Below, piece by piece: positions 41,972-50,985 of a DNA stretch of 64,000 bases; position 1 is the first letter of the stretch; each line of letters starts with the position of its first letter. Both the position numbers and the translations under genes were made by a program. This stretch comes from Hoeflea sp. 108 (GTDB lineage: Bacteria; Pseudomonadota; Alphaproteobacteria; Rhizobiales; Rhizobiaceae). Below the pieces are notes generated by a model. That model made no database searches. It was not told the origin of the DNA and saw nothing but the letters and a program-made list of their open reading frames with translations. The DNA is taken from positions 1,180,839 through 1,244,838 of the forward strand of contig NZ_KB890024.1 of assembly GCF_000372965.1 (NCBI RefSeq), written 5' to 3'.

Positions 41972-42472
41972 CGGCTTTCGCCCACACCATTGTTCACCTC
42001 AACGACTGACCCGGCGGCGCCGGCCGGGCGCTGGTGATCGACCTTACCAACCCGACGGCGGATACTGCGGCGACACGATTGGCGGCGCTGATTGGCGAGA
42101 GCCTGAGCTAGGCGATTTGGGCGATTGCCGTACCATACGACGATGCGGATGGAACCGCCTGTCCGTCGATGGTTTGCAGCGCCTTGCGCACGCCCGGCAG
42201 CTTGAGTTCAGCGGGTGCGGCGACATGCACTGCGAGCAGGGCGCTGAGTGCCAGGACATGCAGGGATGCGGTCAGGATTTTCATCGCCATCGAGCCAACA
42301 GGTGTCTGCCTGAACGTCGGTCGCTTCGGCGCAGCGTTCGGTTCACGGAAATCTTCGGTCTTGCGCAGGCTTGTCGCTGCATGCCCATGGCATTTCGCCT
42401 GCTGCACTGGAGGTGACAGCGGGCGGCTGAGTTGCTATGCCGCGCGGACCATTTTCCGCGTGAGCCTGTCCG
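41972..42472. other. glyQ-glyS spacer with a possible gene remnant
   Basis: These 501 bases hold no firm gene. From 42010 a 33-residue stretch of ordinary codons runs in frame to a TAG at 42109 (ending VIDLTNPTADTAATRLAALI then GESLS) without a proper start, and looks like the 3' remnant of a decayed gene. On the other strand a 60-residue candidate ends at the same CTAG. The rest shows nothing clear. Confidence 0.4.
42108..42290 (-). CDS. Candidate small secreted protein, unsupported family
   Basis: This possible 60-residue protein starts MAMKILTASLHVLALSALLA, a plausible signal peptide, followed by a short mature part (APAELKLPGVRKALQTIDGQ). The ribosome site is poor and I know of no homologue. 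Its TAG overlaps the stop of the remnant on the other strand. It lies between glyQ and glyS on the opposite strand. It could be a real small secreted protein or chance; I lean slightly to chance. Confidence 0.3.
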   Translation of the reverse strand: MAMKILTASLHVLALSALLAVHVAAPAELKLPGVRKALQTIDGQAVPSASSYGTAIAQIA

Positions 42473-44764
42473 ATGCCCGATCTGCTTCTTGAGTTGCGTT
42501 CCGAAGAAATCCCCGCCCGCATGCAGCGCAAGGCGGCCGGCGATCTGAAGAAGATGCTGACCGACGGTCTGGTCGAAGCCGGTCTCACCTACGAGGCAGC
42601 GCGCGAGTACTGGACGCCGCGGCGCCTGACACTCGACATTCGCGGCCTCACCGCCCGCTCCAAGGACATCCACGAGGACCGCAAAGGCCCAAGCACCAAG
42701 GCGCCTGAAGCGGCGATCCAGGGCTTTCTACGCAGCGCCGGGCTGAACTCGATTTCCGAGGCGCATGTCCATAGCGACCCCAAGAAGGGCGACTTCTACG
42801 TCGCGCACATCTCAAAGCCCGGCCGCTCGGCCGAGGAGATCGTCGCCGAGTTGATGCCCGCGATCGTCAAGTCGTTCCCGTGGCCGAAATCGATGCGCTG
42901 GGGCCCGGCCTCGGCCAAGCCCGGCAGCTTGCGCTGGGTGCGCCCGCTGCAGTCGATCGTCTGCACTTTCGGCCCCGAGACCGAGGAGCCCGTCGTCATC
43001 GACTTCGAGGTCGACGGCATTCGCTCCGGCAACGTCACCTACGGCCACCGCTTCCACGCCCCGGAAGCGATATCAGTACGCCGCTTCGACGACTATGCGG
43101 CCAAGCTCGAGGCCGCCAAGGTCGTCATTGACGCCGACCGGCGCAAGGAGATCATCGTCACCGATGCCCGCAACCTGGCCTTCGCCAGTGGGCTTGAGCT
43201 GGTCGAAGACGAAGGCCTGCTGGAAGAGGTTTCGGGCCTCGTCGAGTGGCCGGTCGTGCTGATGGGCCAGTTCGAGGATGCCTTCCTCGAAATCCCGGCC
43301 GAGGTTATCCGCTTGACCATCCGCGCCAACCAGAAGTGTTTCGTCACCCGCCCGCAAGGCAAGGAGGACGCGCTGTCGCATCACTTCGTGCTGACCTCGA
43401 ACATCGAGGCCAGGGACGGCGGCAAGGAGATCGTCCACGGCAACGGCAAGGTGGTGCGCGCCCGTCTCTCCGACGCGCTCTATTTCTGGAAGACCGACCA
43501 GGGCGACCTGCCCGATCTCGAAACGCTGAAGGAATCGGCCTCGGCCTTCGGCCTCGATCTGGCCAAGCCGCTCGACCAGCGCATGGCCCGTCTCGACCAT
43601 CTCGGCGTCACCTTCCACGCCAAGCTCGGCACGCAGGGCGCCCGCGTCCAGCGCATCCGTGCGCTTGCTCGCGAGATCGCGCCGCTGGTCGGCGCCGAGC
43701 CGAAGCTCGCCGAGCGCGCTGCCGTTTTGGCCAAGGCCGACCTGCAGACTGAAGTGGTCGGCGAGTTCCCCGAACTTCAGGGCGCCATGGGCCGCAAATA
43801 TGCGCTGCTGCAGGGCGAAAGCCCGTCGGTGGCGGCTGCACTCGAGGAGCATTACAGGCCGCAGGGCCCGTCCGACCGCGTGCCGGCCGATCCGGTTTCG
43901 GTGTCGGTGGCGCTGGCCGACAAGCTCGACACGCTGGTCGGCTTCTGGACCATCGACGAGAAGCCGACGGGTTCAAAGGACCCTTACGCACTCCGTCGTG
44001 CTGCGCTCGGCATTGTCAGGATCTTGCTGGCAGCACGTGGCAAGCTGCCGCTGACCAAGCTGTTCGATGCGGCGCTTGCCCAGTTGGCCGAGACGTCGAT
44101 TGAAAAGCGTCTGGCCGAGTTCGAGGCCGCGCAAGCCAAGCTCGACACCGGTGACGTCGACGGCGAGCAGGACGTGGACAATGCGCTCGCCGCCTATGAG
44201 GCGGAACTGCGCCGCGAGACGATTGAGCGGGCAGCGCCCCTGAAGGCCGACCTGCTCGCTTTCTTCCACGACCGCCTGAAAGTCTATCTGCGCGAACTCG
44301 GCGCCCGCCACGATCTGATCGACGCGGTGATTTCGCCAGACGCCGATGACCTTTTGACCGTGACCCGCCGGGTCGAGGCGCTGGGCCATTTCCTCGACAG
44401 CGAGGAGGGCAAGAACCTGCTCGCTGGCACCAAGCGCGGCGCCAACATCCTGGCGGCCGAAGAGAAGAAGGGTACCGTCGTGGCCGCAGCCATCGACGAA
44501 AAGCTGTTCCGCGAACCTGCCGAGAGCGCACTGTTCGCTTCGGTCAGCCAGGCCGTCGACAATGCTGGCAAGGAAATCCATCGCGAAGACTTCGCCGCCG
44601 CCATGCGGGCGCTCAGCGCCCTGCGCGAACCGGTGGATACGTTCTTCGAGAAGGTTCTGGTCAACGACGAGGATGTGGCGGTGCGTGCCAACCGCCTTGC
44701 GCTGCTCGCCCGCATCCGTGCGGCGACCGATCAGGTCGCCGACTTCTCCAAGATCGCGGGTTAG
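42473..44764 (+). CDS. glyS: Glycyl-tRNA synthetase beta subunit
   Basis: This 763-residue beta subunit supplies tRNA binding for GlyRS. It has the family opening MPDLLLELRSEEIPARMQRK, the central segments RANQKCFVTRPQG and GRKYALLQGE, the HD-like core and a C-terminal anticodon-binding region ending in NRLALLARIRAATDQVADFS. It is somewhat longer than the usual 690-700 residues, with extra acidic sequence about 530-590 (VDGEQDVDNALAAYE), a feature seen in rhizobial GlyS. Start ATG at 42473. Confidence 0.96.
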   Translation: MPDLLLELRSEEIPARMQRKAAGDLKKMLTDGLVEAGLTYEAAREYWTPRRLTLDIRGLTARSKDIHEDRKGPSTKAPEAAIQGFLRSAGLNSISEAHVHSDPKKGDFYVAHISKPGRSAEEIVAELMPAIVKSFPWPKSMRWGPASAKPGSLRWVRPLQSIVCTFGPETEEPVVIDFEVDGIRSGNVTYGHRFHAPEAISVRRFDDYAAKLEAAKVVIDADRRKEIIVTDARNLAFASGLELVEDEGLLEEVSGLVEWPVVLMGQFEDAFLEIPAEVIRLTIRANQKCFVTRPQGKEDALSHHFVLTSNIEARDGGKEIVHGNGKVVRARLSDALYFWKTDQGDLPDLETLKESASAFGLDLAKPLDQRMARLDHLGVTFHAKLGTQGARVQRIRALAREIAPLVGAEPKLAERAAVLAKADLQTEVVGEFPELQGAMGRKYALLQGESPSVAAALEEHYRPQGPSDRVPADPVSVSVALADKLDTLVGFWTIDEKPTGSKDPYALRRAALGIVRILLAARGKLPLTKLFDAALAQLAETSIEKRLAEFEAAQAKLDTGDVDGEQDVDNALAAYEAELRRETIERAAPLKADLLAFFHDRLKVYLRELGARHDLIDAVISPDADDLLTVTRRVEALGHFLDSEEGKNLLAGTKRGANILAAEEKKGTVVAAAIDEKLFREPAESALFASVSQAVDNAGKEIHREDFAAAMRALSALREPVDTFFEKVLVNDEDVAVRANRLALLARIRAATDQVADFSKIAG

Positions 44765-44819
44765 GTTTGACGGCTGCAGTGTCCTTTGCACGTCCGGGAG
44801 GACGCGCAGGGCTGCAGGT

Positions 44820-45218
44820 CTAGTGAACCAGGTCCTTCGCCGGCGTGGCGGCGGGCTCCTTCATCGAAGCGGGAGCGGGCTGCGCATCTGCCGCCGCCTG
44901 CTGCTGGGCGGGCGCCGCCGATGCCTGTGCCGGTTGGGCGGCCGGCGCCGGATCGGCAGATGCGTCGCCGATCTCGCCACTGCGAATGACCATCACGTCC
45001 TGTCGCATCCGGGGCGCGGATGCGGCGGCGATTGCCGCGACGTTTCTCGTATCGACCGCCGACGCACCAAGGGCCACGATCGAGACCGCAACCTTCGGAG
45101 CCCCGACCTCGACCAAGGATGGGCTTGTCTCGCTGTCGGGCACGAAGACCAGAGACGATGCCTGCGTGGCGCCGGCCGCAGCCATGCCCACAACGAGAAA
45201 CGCAGCAAAAAGACGCAT
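44820..45218 (-). CDS. Small secreted Ala-rich protein
   Basis: This 132-residue protein has a clear signal peptide (MRLFAAFLVVGMAAAGATQA, cleavage near residue 21). A compact folded-looking part (about 21-80, SSLVFVPDSETSPSLVEVGA) follows, then a low-complexity Ala/Gln/Pro tail. I know of no family. A GGGGG site lies just before the ATG at 45218. It lies tail to tail with glyS and divergent from sua5. The strong compositional tail could reflect a periplasmic linker. The open frame back to 45464 is the antisense of sua5 and is rejected. Confidence 0.6.
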   Translation of the reverse strand: MRLFAAFLVVGMAAAGATQASSLVFVPDSETSPSLVEVGAPKVAVSIVALGASAVDTRNVAAIAAASAPRMRQDVMVIRSGEIGDASADPAPAAQPAQASAAPAQQQAAADAQPAPASMKEPAATPAKDLVH

Positions 45219-45387
45219 TTGGCCCCCGGCTTTGAATCGATCTATCAGGCCCTCATAATATGCCGCCGGTTGCGGCGGGCTTGCGAAGATGCCGCGCATT
45301 TTAGCCATCGCCGCGATTCCTGGGGGGGTGGCCTTGTCGCATGGCGCCATGCGCGCTATCGACCGGACACGAAAAGGAAGCTTTAAC

Positions 45388-46356
45388 GTGACGGAACTGA
45401 TCGCGGCCGATGAGGCGATGGACGCAGCCCTTGCCCTGCTGGGTGCCGGCGAGGTCGTGGCCATTCCGACCGAGACCGTCTACGGGCTTGCCGGCGACGC
45501 GACCAATGGCGATGCTGTCGCCCGCATCTTCGAGGCCAAGGGCCGCCCGCGCTTCAATCCGCTGATCGCCCATGTCGCTGACATGGCCATGGCCGAAAGC
45601 ATCGGCGTGTTTGATCCCTTGTCGCGCAAGCTGGCCGACGCATTCTGGCCGGGACCGCTGACGTTGGTCGTGCCGTTGAGGCTCGAATTTGGCATCCACC
45701 CGCTTGTCACCGCAGGGCTGGACACGATCGCGCTGCGCATGCCCATGGGTTTCGGCGGCAAGCTGATATCACGGCTGGGCCGGCCGCTCGCGGCACCGAG
45801 CGCCAACACGTCGGGCAAGATCAGTTCGACCAGCGGAGAGGCCGTCGCTGCCGATCTCGGTGGGCGCATTCCGCTTGTCGTCGATGGCGGTCCGACATCG
45901 GTCGGCCTGGAATCGACCATCGTCAAGGTCGAGGGCGACAGGGCACGGCTGCTGCGTCCGGGCGGCATTGCTGCCGGCGATATCGAAGCGGTCTTGGGAT
46001 CGCCGCTGTTACGCGGCGTGACCGCTGGTATCGAGGCCCCCGGCATGCTTGCGTCGCATTATGCGCCGGGCGCTGCCATGCGCCTCGACGCGGACCGTAT
46101 CGAGGCTGGCGAGGCGCTGCTTGGTTTCGGTGCGCTGCGTGCCGAAGGCTGGCAGAAGGCGCGCGCCTTCCTCAACCTGTCCGAGACCGGCGACCTTCGT
46201 GAAGCCGCCACCAACCTGTTTTCGCATCTGCAGGCACTCGACCGCAGCGGTGCCGGACTGATCGCCGTCGAGCCCATTCCGTCGGAAGAACTGGGCGAGG
46301 CGATCAACGACCGGCTGGTCCGGGCTGCGGCACCGCGCGACATTCCCCATATGTGA
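45388..46356 (+). CDS. L-threonylcarbamoyladenylate synthase, long Sua5 form
   Basis: This 322-residue enzyme makes threonylcarbamoyl-AMP for t6A37 of ANN-reading tRNAs. The YrdC domain (about residues 10-190) has PTETVYGLAGDA, KGRPRFNPLIAHV and APSANTSGKISST. A C-terminal Sua5 domain (about 225-320) marks the long form found in archaea, fungi and many bacteria. The start is a GTG at 45388 with AAGGAAG upstream. Its stop overlaps the region of a GTG start for the next gene, so coupling is possible. Confidence 0.92.
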   Translation: MTELIAADEAMDAALALLGAGEVVAIPTETVYGLAGDATNGDAVARIFEAKGRPRFNPLIAHVADMAMAESIGVFDPLSRKLADAFWPGPLTLVVPLRLEFGIHPLVTAGLDTIALRMPMGFGGKLISRLGRPLAAPSANTSGKISSTSGEAVAADLGGRIPLVVDGGPTSVGLESTIVKVEGDRARLLRPGGIAAGDIEAVLGSPLLRGVTAGIEAPGMLASHYAPGAAMRLDADRIEAGEALLGFGALRAEGWQKARAFLNLSETGDLREAATNLFSHLQALDRSGAGLIAVEPIPSEELGEAINDRLVRAAAPRDIPHM

Positions 46357-46382
46357 ATCTGGCCCCGAACCTGGCTGCTCCC

Positions 46383-47813
46383 ATGACACAGAACACAATC
46401 GGCCTCGACCCCGCGCTTGCCGAGCGCTTTTCCGCGATCGTTGGCGAGCGCTACGCCGTTCGCGAGAGTTCCGACATCGAGCCCTATGTGCATGAGCCTC
46501 GCGGGCTGTTCACGGGGACAACGTCGTTGGTGCTCAGGCCGGGCAGCGTTGAGGAGGTGAGCGCGATCATGAAGCTCGCCAACGAGACGCGCACCCCAGT
46601 CGTGCCGCAGGGGGGCAACACTGGCCTCGTCGGCGGCCAGGTGCCGGACCGCTCTGGAGGGCAGGTGGTGGTGTCGCTGTCGCGGCTGAACCGCATCCGG
46701 GAAGTCGATCCGGTGTCGAACACCCTGGTCGCCGAAGCGGGTGTCGTGCTCGACCTCTTGCACAAGGCTGCCGACGAGGTCGACAGGCTGTTTCCGCTGT
46801 CGCTCGCTTCGCAAGGGTCCTGCCAGATCGGCGGTAACCTGTCGTCCAATGCCGGCGGTACCGGTGTCGTTGCTTATGGCAATGCTCGCGAACTCTGTCT
46901 CGGCGTCGAGGTGGTGCTGCCTTCCGGTGAGGTGCTGGACGACCTGCGCAAGCTGAAGAAGGACAATACCGGCTACGACCTCAAGAACCTGTTCGTGGGT
47001 GCCGAGGGCACGCTGGGTATCATCACGGCCGCCGTGCTGAAGTTGTTTCCCAAGCCGAAGGGCAGGGAGGTGGCCTGGGTCGGACTTGAAACGCCTGAGG
47101 CGGCGCTTGCCCTGTTCGACCGCGCCCAGGACCTCGGCGGCAGCGCCCTGACCGCATTCGAGCTGATCGGCCACCTGCCGATGGAGTTCGCCATGCGTCA
47201 TATACCTGATGCCCGCCCGCCGCTGGAAGGCGACTGGGCCTGGCAGGTGCTGATGGAAATCTCCTCCGGCCGCTCGGCCGAGGATGCCAGGACCTTGATG
47301 GAGGACATCCTCTCCGCCGGCTTCGAGGCCGGCCAGGTCGGCGACGCCGCGATTGCCGCGAGCGTCGGCCACGCCAATGAATTCTGGCGCCTGCGGGAGA
47401 TGCTGCCGGAGACGCAGAAGGCCGAGGGCGCCTCGATCAAGCACGACATCTCGGTGCCGATCGCCAGCATTCCTTCCTTCATCGAAAAGGCAGGGTTTGC
47501 CGTGGCGGGCGTCTGCCCGGAGGCACGGGTGGTCTGCTTCGGCCACATGGGCGACGGCAATTTGCACTACAACATCTCGCAGCCGGTCGGCATGGACGGC
47601 GCCGAGTTCCTGGCGCTCTACCGCCGCATGAACGATGCCGTGCACGACGTGGTGCGCAGCTTCAATGGCTCGATCTCGGCCGAGCACGGCATCGGCCAGC
47701 TCAAGCGCAACGAACTGATCGCAACCGCGCCGCCCGTCGCCATCGACTTGATGCGTCGGGTGAAGACCGTTTTCGATCCGGCCGGCATCATGAACCCCGG
47801 CAAGGTGATTTGA
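46383..47813 (+). CDS. FAD-linked D-2-hydroxyacid dehydrogenase (D-2-hydroxyglutarate/D-lactate type)
   Basis: This 476-residue VAO-fold flavoprotein has an N-terminal FAD domain (VVPQGGNTGLVGGQVPD, then SLASQGSCQIGGNLSSNAGG) and a C-terminal cap with the metal/substrate motifs VCFGHMGDGNLHYN and SAEHGIGQLKRNEL. It fits the group that includes D-2-hydroxyglutarate dehydrogenase, D-lactate dehydrogenase and GlcD. It removes D-2-HG made by SerA side activity in many bacteria. ATG at 46383 is used; a GTG at 46353 overlapping the sua5 stop is the alternative. It delivers electrons to a quinone or electron-transfer flavoprotein. Confidence 0.9.
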   Translation: MTQNTIGLDPALAERFSAIVGERYAVRESSDIEPYVHEPRGLFTGTTSLVLRPGSVEEVSAIMKLANETRTPVVPQGGNTGLVGGQVPDRSGGQVVVSLSRLNRIREVDPVSNTLVAEAGVVLDLLHKAADEVDRLFPLSLASQGSCQIGGNLSSNAGGTGVVAYGNARELCLGVEVVLPSGEVLDDLRKLKKDNTGYDLKNLFVGAEGTLGIITAAVLKLFPKPKGREVAWVGLETPEAALALFDRAQDLGGSALTAFELIGHLPMEFAMRHIPDARPPLEGDWAWQVLMEISSGRSAEDARTLMEDILSAGFEAGQVGDAAIAASVGHANEFWRLREMLPETQKAEGASIKHDISVPIASIPSFIEKAGFAVAGVCPEARVVCFGHMGDGNLHYNISQPVGMDGAEFLALYRRMNDAVHDVVRSFNGSISAEHGIGQLKRNELIATAPPVAIDLMRRVKTVFDPAGIMNPGKVI

Positions 47814-47875
47814 TGCAGTTTGGTGGGATTCCGATAACCATCGGAGAGATCAGCAAAATTTAACCGACTTTCTTA

Positions 47876-47900
47876 AGCGGGGCGGTAAGGTCCCCCCGCT
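47876..47900. terminator. GC hairpin downstream of the dehydrogenase gene
   Basis: AGCGGGG (47876-47882) and CCCCGCT (47894-47900) form a 7-base stem, 62 bases after the dehydrogenase stop. There is no T-run. A smaller CCGAT-AACC-ATCGG hairpin (47831-47844) precedes it. Either may end the sua5 unit; the DUF6101 gene promoter must also lie nearby. Confidence 0.35.
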
Positions 47901-47983
47901 AGTGTCCTTCCTACAAACGAGACCGGGAAAACTGGTCCGGAGAGACCGGAAAACGGCTCTCAGGAGAAACAGGAAGGCACAAC

Positions 47984-48550
47984 ATGAACACCGGACTGAA
48001 GCCAGTCTGGGCGGGACGCAACATGCGCCTCGACCCATTCCGCTTGCCGCAGATGGTCAGCTACGCCACGCGCGATGACCTGGGCGATGTCACCTTCACC
48101 ATCGATCATCGCGGCGCGGTCATCCGCCGACTGCTCGAGCAGAGTGGCCTTCCGCTGACCATCGCCTTGCCGGCTCGTGCCTTCCGCGGCGTCGCCGCTC
48201 GGGCCATGGAAGACGACGAAGGCAATGTCACAGTGACGCTGGAGCTGCTGCACAACGACCCGATGCTCTCGGTGCCGCTGCTGGTTGCCGACGATCTCGA
48301 CGATGTTGCCGCCGACTGGCGTGCCTGGGCCGAATTCTACAGCCTGCCGATGCTTTTGATCGAGGCCGACGGTGTTGCCCGCACGCTCGAAGAGTCGCTC
48401 GGGGCCGCGATCAAGACCCAGCCGCCGCTGGATCGCCGCAAGGGCCGGGTGTCGCGCATGCGCCGGCCGCGTTTCCTTGCCCGTCGCAAATCGGGTTCGC
48501 TTGGTGTGCGTCTCGTCATCGCGGGCGAAGAGATCATCGCCCGCGCTTGA
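47984..48550 (+). CDS. DUF6101 family protein
   Basis: This 188-residue soluble protein is of a family restricted to Hyphomicrobiales, recognised by the early R-x-DPFRLPQ segment (NMRLDPFRLPQMVSYATRDD). A basic patch (about residues 145-170, RRKGRVSRMRRPRFLARRKS) may bind nucleic acid or lipid. The function is unknown. The leader upstream carries two near-repeats of GAGACCGG-AAAAC (about 47920-47955) and AGGAGA close to the ATG. It converges on ubiA, with 9 bases between stops. Confidence 0.82.
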   Translation: MNTGLKPVWAGRNMRLDPFRLPQMVSYATRDDLGDVTFTIDHRGAVIRRLLEQSGLPLTIALPARAFRGVAARAMEDDEGNVTVTLELLHNDPMLSVPLLVADDLDDVAADWRAWAEFYSLPMLLIEADGVARTLEESLGAAIKTQPPLDRRKGRVSRMRRPRFLARRKSGSLGVRLVIAGEEIIARA

Positions 48551-48559
48551 TTGCCAGGA

Positions 48560-49543
48560 TCAGATCAGCGGCTTCAGCGCCACCCAGGCGCCGCCGCAGA
48601 TCAGGCCGATGAAGATCATCCAACCGATCTGGCCGTTCGACCTGAACAGCTTGAGGCACTGGTCTGGATTGTCGATGTCGAGCACGGCAATCTGACGCGC
48701 CATGTGCGCGCCGGCCGCCACCAGGCCGGCCAGCGCCGGCATCGGGACCTGCGCCATGGCAAAGGCCGTGGCGAACAACATCAGCGCGCCGCCGTAGAGC
48801 CCGATCAGCCAGGACTTCGTGTTCTCGCCGAAATAGCGCGCGGTCGACTTCACGCCGACGAGCGCGTCGTCTTCCTTGTCCTGGTGGGCATAGATCGTGT
48901 CGTAGCCGATCACCCACAGGATCGAGCCGAAATAGAGCAGCAGCGCCGGCGGATCGATGTCGCCGAATTCCGCCGCCCAGCCCATCAGCGCGCCCCACGA
49001 GAAGGCAAGGCCGAGCACGAATTGCGGCCAGTTGCTGAAGCGCTTCATGAACGGGTAGATGGCGACGATCACCAGCGACGAGATTCCGAGCAGGATGGCG
49101 AAGCTGTTGAACTGCAGCAGCACGACCAGTCCGATGAGCGCCTGCGCAACGAGGAAGATCCAGGCCTGGCGCCTGGAGACCTGTCCCGACGGCATGGGAC
49201 GTGAACGCGTGCGTTCGACCTGGGCGTCGATGTTCTCGTCGACGATGTCGTTGTAGGTGCAGCCGGCACCGCGCATGGCTATGGAGCCGATCAGGAACAG
49301 GATCAGATACCAGGGCGAGGGCAGCAGGGAGATCAGGCTGTCCTCGGGGCGGGCATAGGCGCTTGCCGCCATCGCGGCTGACCACCAGCATGGCCAGAGC
49401 AACAGCACCCAGCCGATCGGCCTGTCCCAGCGGGCCAGCTGTGCATAAGGCCAGAGTTTGCGCGGCAAGGCGCGGTAGACCCAATGCCCGCTCGGCGCAT
49501 CGGCGACCCGGCCCTGGCCGGCTTTTGACTGAATGGTTTCCAT
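48560..49543 (-). CDS. ubiA: 4-hydroxybenzoate polyprenyltransferase
   Basis: This 327-residue membrane prenyltransferase attaches the polyprenyl chain to 4-hydroxybenzoate in ubiquinone synthesis. It has about nine helices and both Asp-rich motifs, CTYNDIVDENIDAQVERTRSRP and YDTIYAHQDKEDD. The first 30 residues are a hydrophilic leader. I start at the ATG at 49543 (METIQSKAGQG); the frame runs back to 49672 without support. It is divergent from purD. Its prenyl donor comes from the ispB product. Confidence 0.94.
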   Translation of the reverse strand: METIQSKAGQGRVADAPSGHWVYRALPRKLWPYAQLARWDRPIGWVLLLWPCWWSAAMAASAYARPEDSLISLLPSPWYLILFLIGSIAMRGAGCTYNDIVDENIDAQVERTRSRPMPSGQVSRRQAWIFLVAQALIGLVVLLQFNSFAILLGISSLVIVAIYPFMKRFSNWPQFVLGLAFSWGALMGWAAEFGDIDPPALLLYFGSILWVIGYDTIYAHQDKEDDALVGVKSTARYFGENTKSWLIGLYGGALMLFATAFAMAQVPMPALAGLVAAGAHMARQIAVLDIDNPDQCLKLFRSNGQIGWMIFIGLICGGAWVALKPLI

Positions 49544-49710
49544 CGCTGTGGAGTGGCAGGCGCGGACGCGGTCGTCAAGACGACGGATGGTCTCTGGGCG
49601 GGGCAGCGATTGATGATCGAGTCGGCAGCAAAAAGCGGCTTCCAAGCCTTGACCCGTGGCGACATCGGCCATAGCGGAGAGGCGGTTTCTGCAGGACGAG
49701 GAATTGCCTG

Positions 49711-50985
49711 ATGAATGTCCTTCTCATCGGTTCCGGCGGTCGCGAGCACGCACTCGCCTGGAAGATCGCGGCATCGCCGATGCTGACCAAGCTTTATGCC
49801 GCGCCCGGCAATCCCGGCATCGCCCAGGAGGCGGAACTGGTGGCGCTCGATGTCGCCGACCATTCAGCGGTTGCGTCCTTCTGCAAGGACAAGGGCATCG
49901 ATCTTGTCGTCGTCGGGCCCGAGGGGCCTCTTGTTGCAGGCATCGGCGACGATCTGCGCGCTCAGGGCATCCGTGTGTTCGGCCCGTCCAAGGCCGCGGC
50001 TCAACTCGAGGGCTCGAAAGGCTTCACCAAGGACCTCTGCGCTCGCTACGGCATCCCGACCGCTGACTATGGCCGTTTCGACGACGCGGCCTCCGCCCGC
50101 GCCTATGTCGAGAAGATGGGCGCACCGATCGTTATCAAGGCCGACGGGCTTGCCGCGGGCAAGGGCGTGACTGTCGCGATGACCCTGGTCGAGGCCCTCG
50201 ATGCTGTCGACGCCTGCTTCGAAGGTGCGTTCGGCGGCGCCGGTGCATCCGTTGTCGTCGAGGAATTCATGACCGGCGAGGAGGCGAGCTTCTTCTGCCT
50301 GTGCGACGGCAAGACGGCGCTGCCCTTCGGCACGGCGCAGGATCACAAGCGCGTCGGCGACGGCGACGTCGGTCCCAACACCGGCGGCATGGGCGCCTAT
50401 TCGCCTGCGCCCGTGATGGATCCGGAGACGGTCGAGCGCACCATGCGCGAGATTGTCGAGCCGACCATGCGCGGCATGGCCGAGATGGGCGCGCCATTCT
50501 CGGGCGTGCTGTTCGCCGGCCTGATGCTGACGGACAAAGGCCCGAGGCTGATCGAATACAACACCCGTTTCGGCGATCCCGAATGCCAGGTTCTGATGAT
50601 GCGGCTGAAGGAGGACTTGCTCGTCCTGCTCAACGCTGCCGCCGACGGCCAGCTGTCGCATGTCTCCGCCCGCTGGCGCGACGAGGCGGCGCTCACTGTG
50701 GTGATGGCCGCCGAGGGGTATCCCGGCACACCGGAAAAGGGCTCGGTCATCTCTGATGTCGACAAGGCTGTCGCCTCGGGTGCACAGGTCTTCCATGCCG
50801 GCACCGCGGAGAAGGACGGCAAGCTGGTTGCCAATGGCGGACGCGTTCTCAACGTCACCGCCTCCGGAAAGACCGTCAGCGAAGCACAGCAGAAGGCCTA
50901 TGCGGCGGTAGACCTGATCGACTGGCCCGAAGGCTTCTGCCGCCGCGACATCGGCTGGCGCGCCGTCGAGCGTGAGCAGGCCTAA
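49711..50985 (+). CDS. purD: Phosphoribosylamine-glycine ligase
   Basis: This 424-residue ATP-grasp enzyme makes glycinamide ribonucleotide, the second step of purine synthesis. It has MNVLLIGSGGREHALAWKIA, the ATP-grasp core VIKADGLAAGKGV, the segment AQDHKRVGDGDVGPNTGGMG and the metal site LIEYNTRFGDPECQ. Length and motifs are standard. Its stop overlaps the end of the convergent GH25 gene by 4 bases. Confidence 0.97.
   Translation: MNVLLIGSGGREHALAWKIAASPMLTKLYAAPGNPGIAQEAELVALDVADHSAVASFCKDKGIDLVVVGPEGPLVAGIGDDLRAQGIRVFGPSKAAAQLEGSKGFTKDLCARYGIPTADYGRFDDAASARAYVEKMGAPIVIKADGLAAGKGVTVAMTLVEALDAVDACFEGAFGGAGASVVVEEFMTGEEASFFCLCDGKTALPFGTAQDHKRVGDGDVGPNTGGMGAYSPAPVMDPETVERTMREIVEPTMRGMAEMGAPFSGVLFAGLMLTDKGPRLIEYNTRFGDPECQVLMMRLKEDLLVLLNAAADGQLSHVSARWRDEAALTVVMAAEGYPGTPEKGSVISDVDKAVASGAQVFHAGTAEKDGKLVANGGRVLNVTASGKTVSEAQQKAYAAVDLIDWPEGFCRRDIGWRAVEREQA

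Noticed and set aside
46059..47687. 542-residue open frame on the minus strand
   Set aside because: It is antisense to sua5 and the FAD-linked dehydrogenase.
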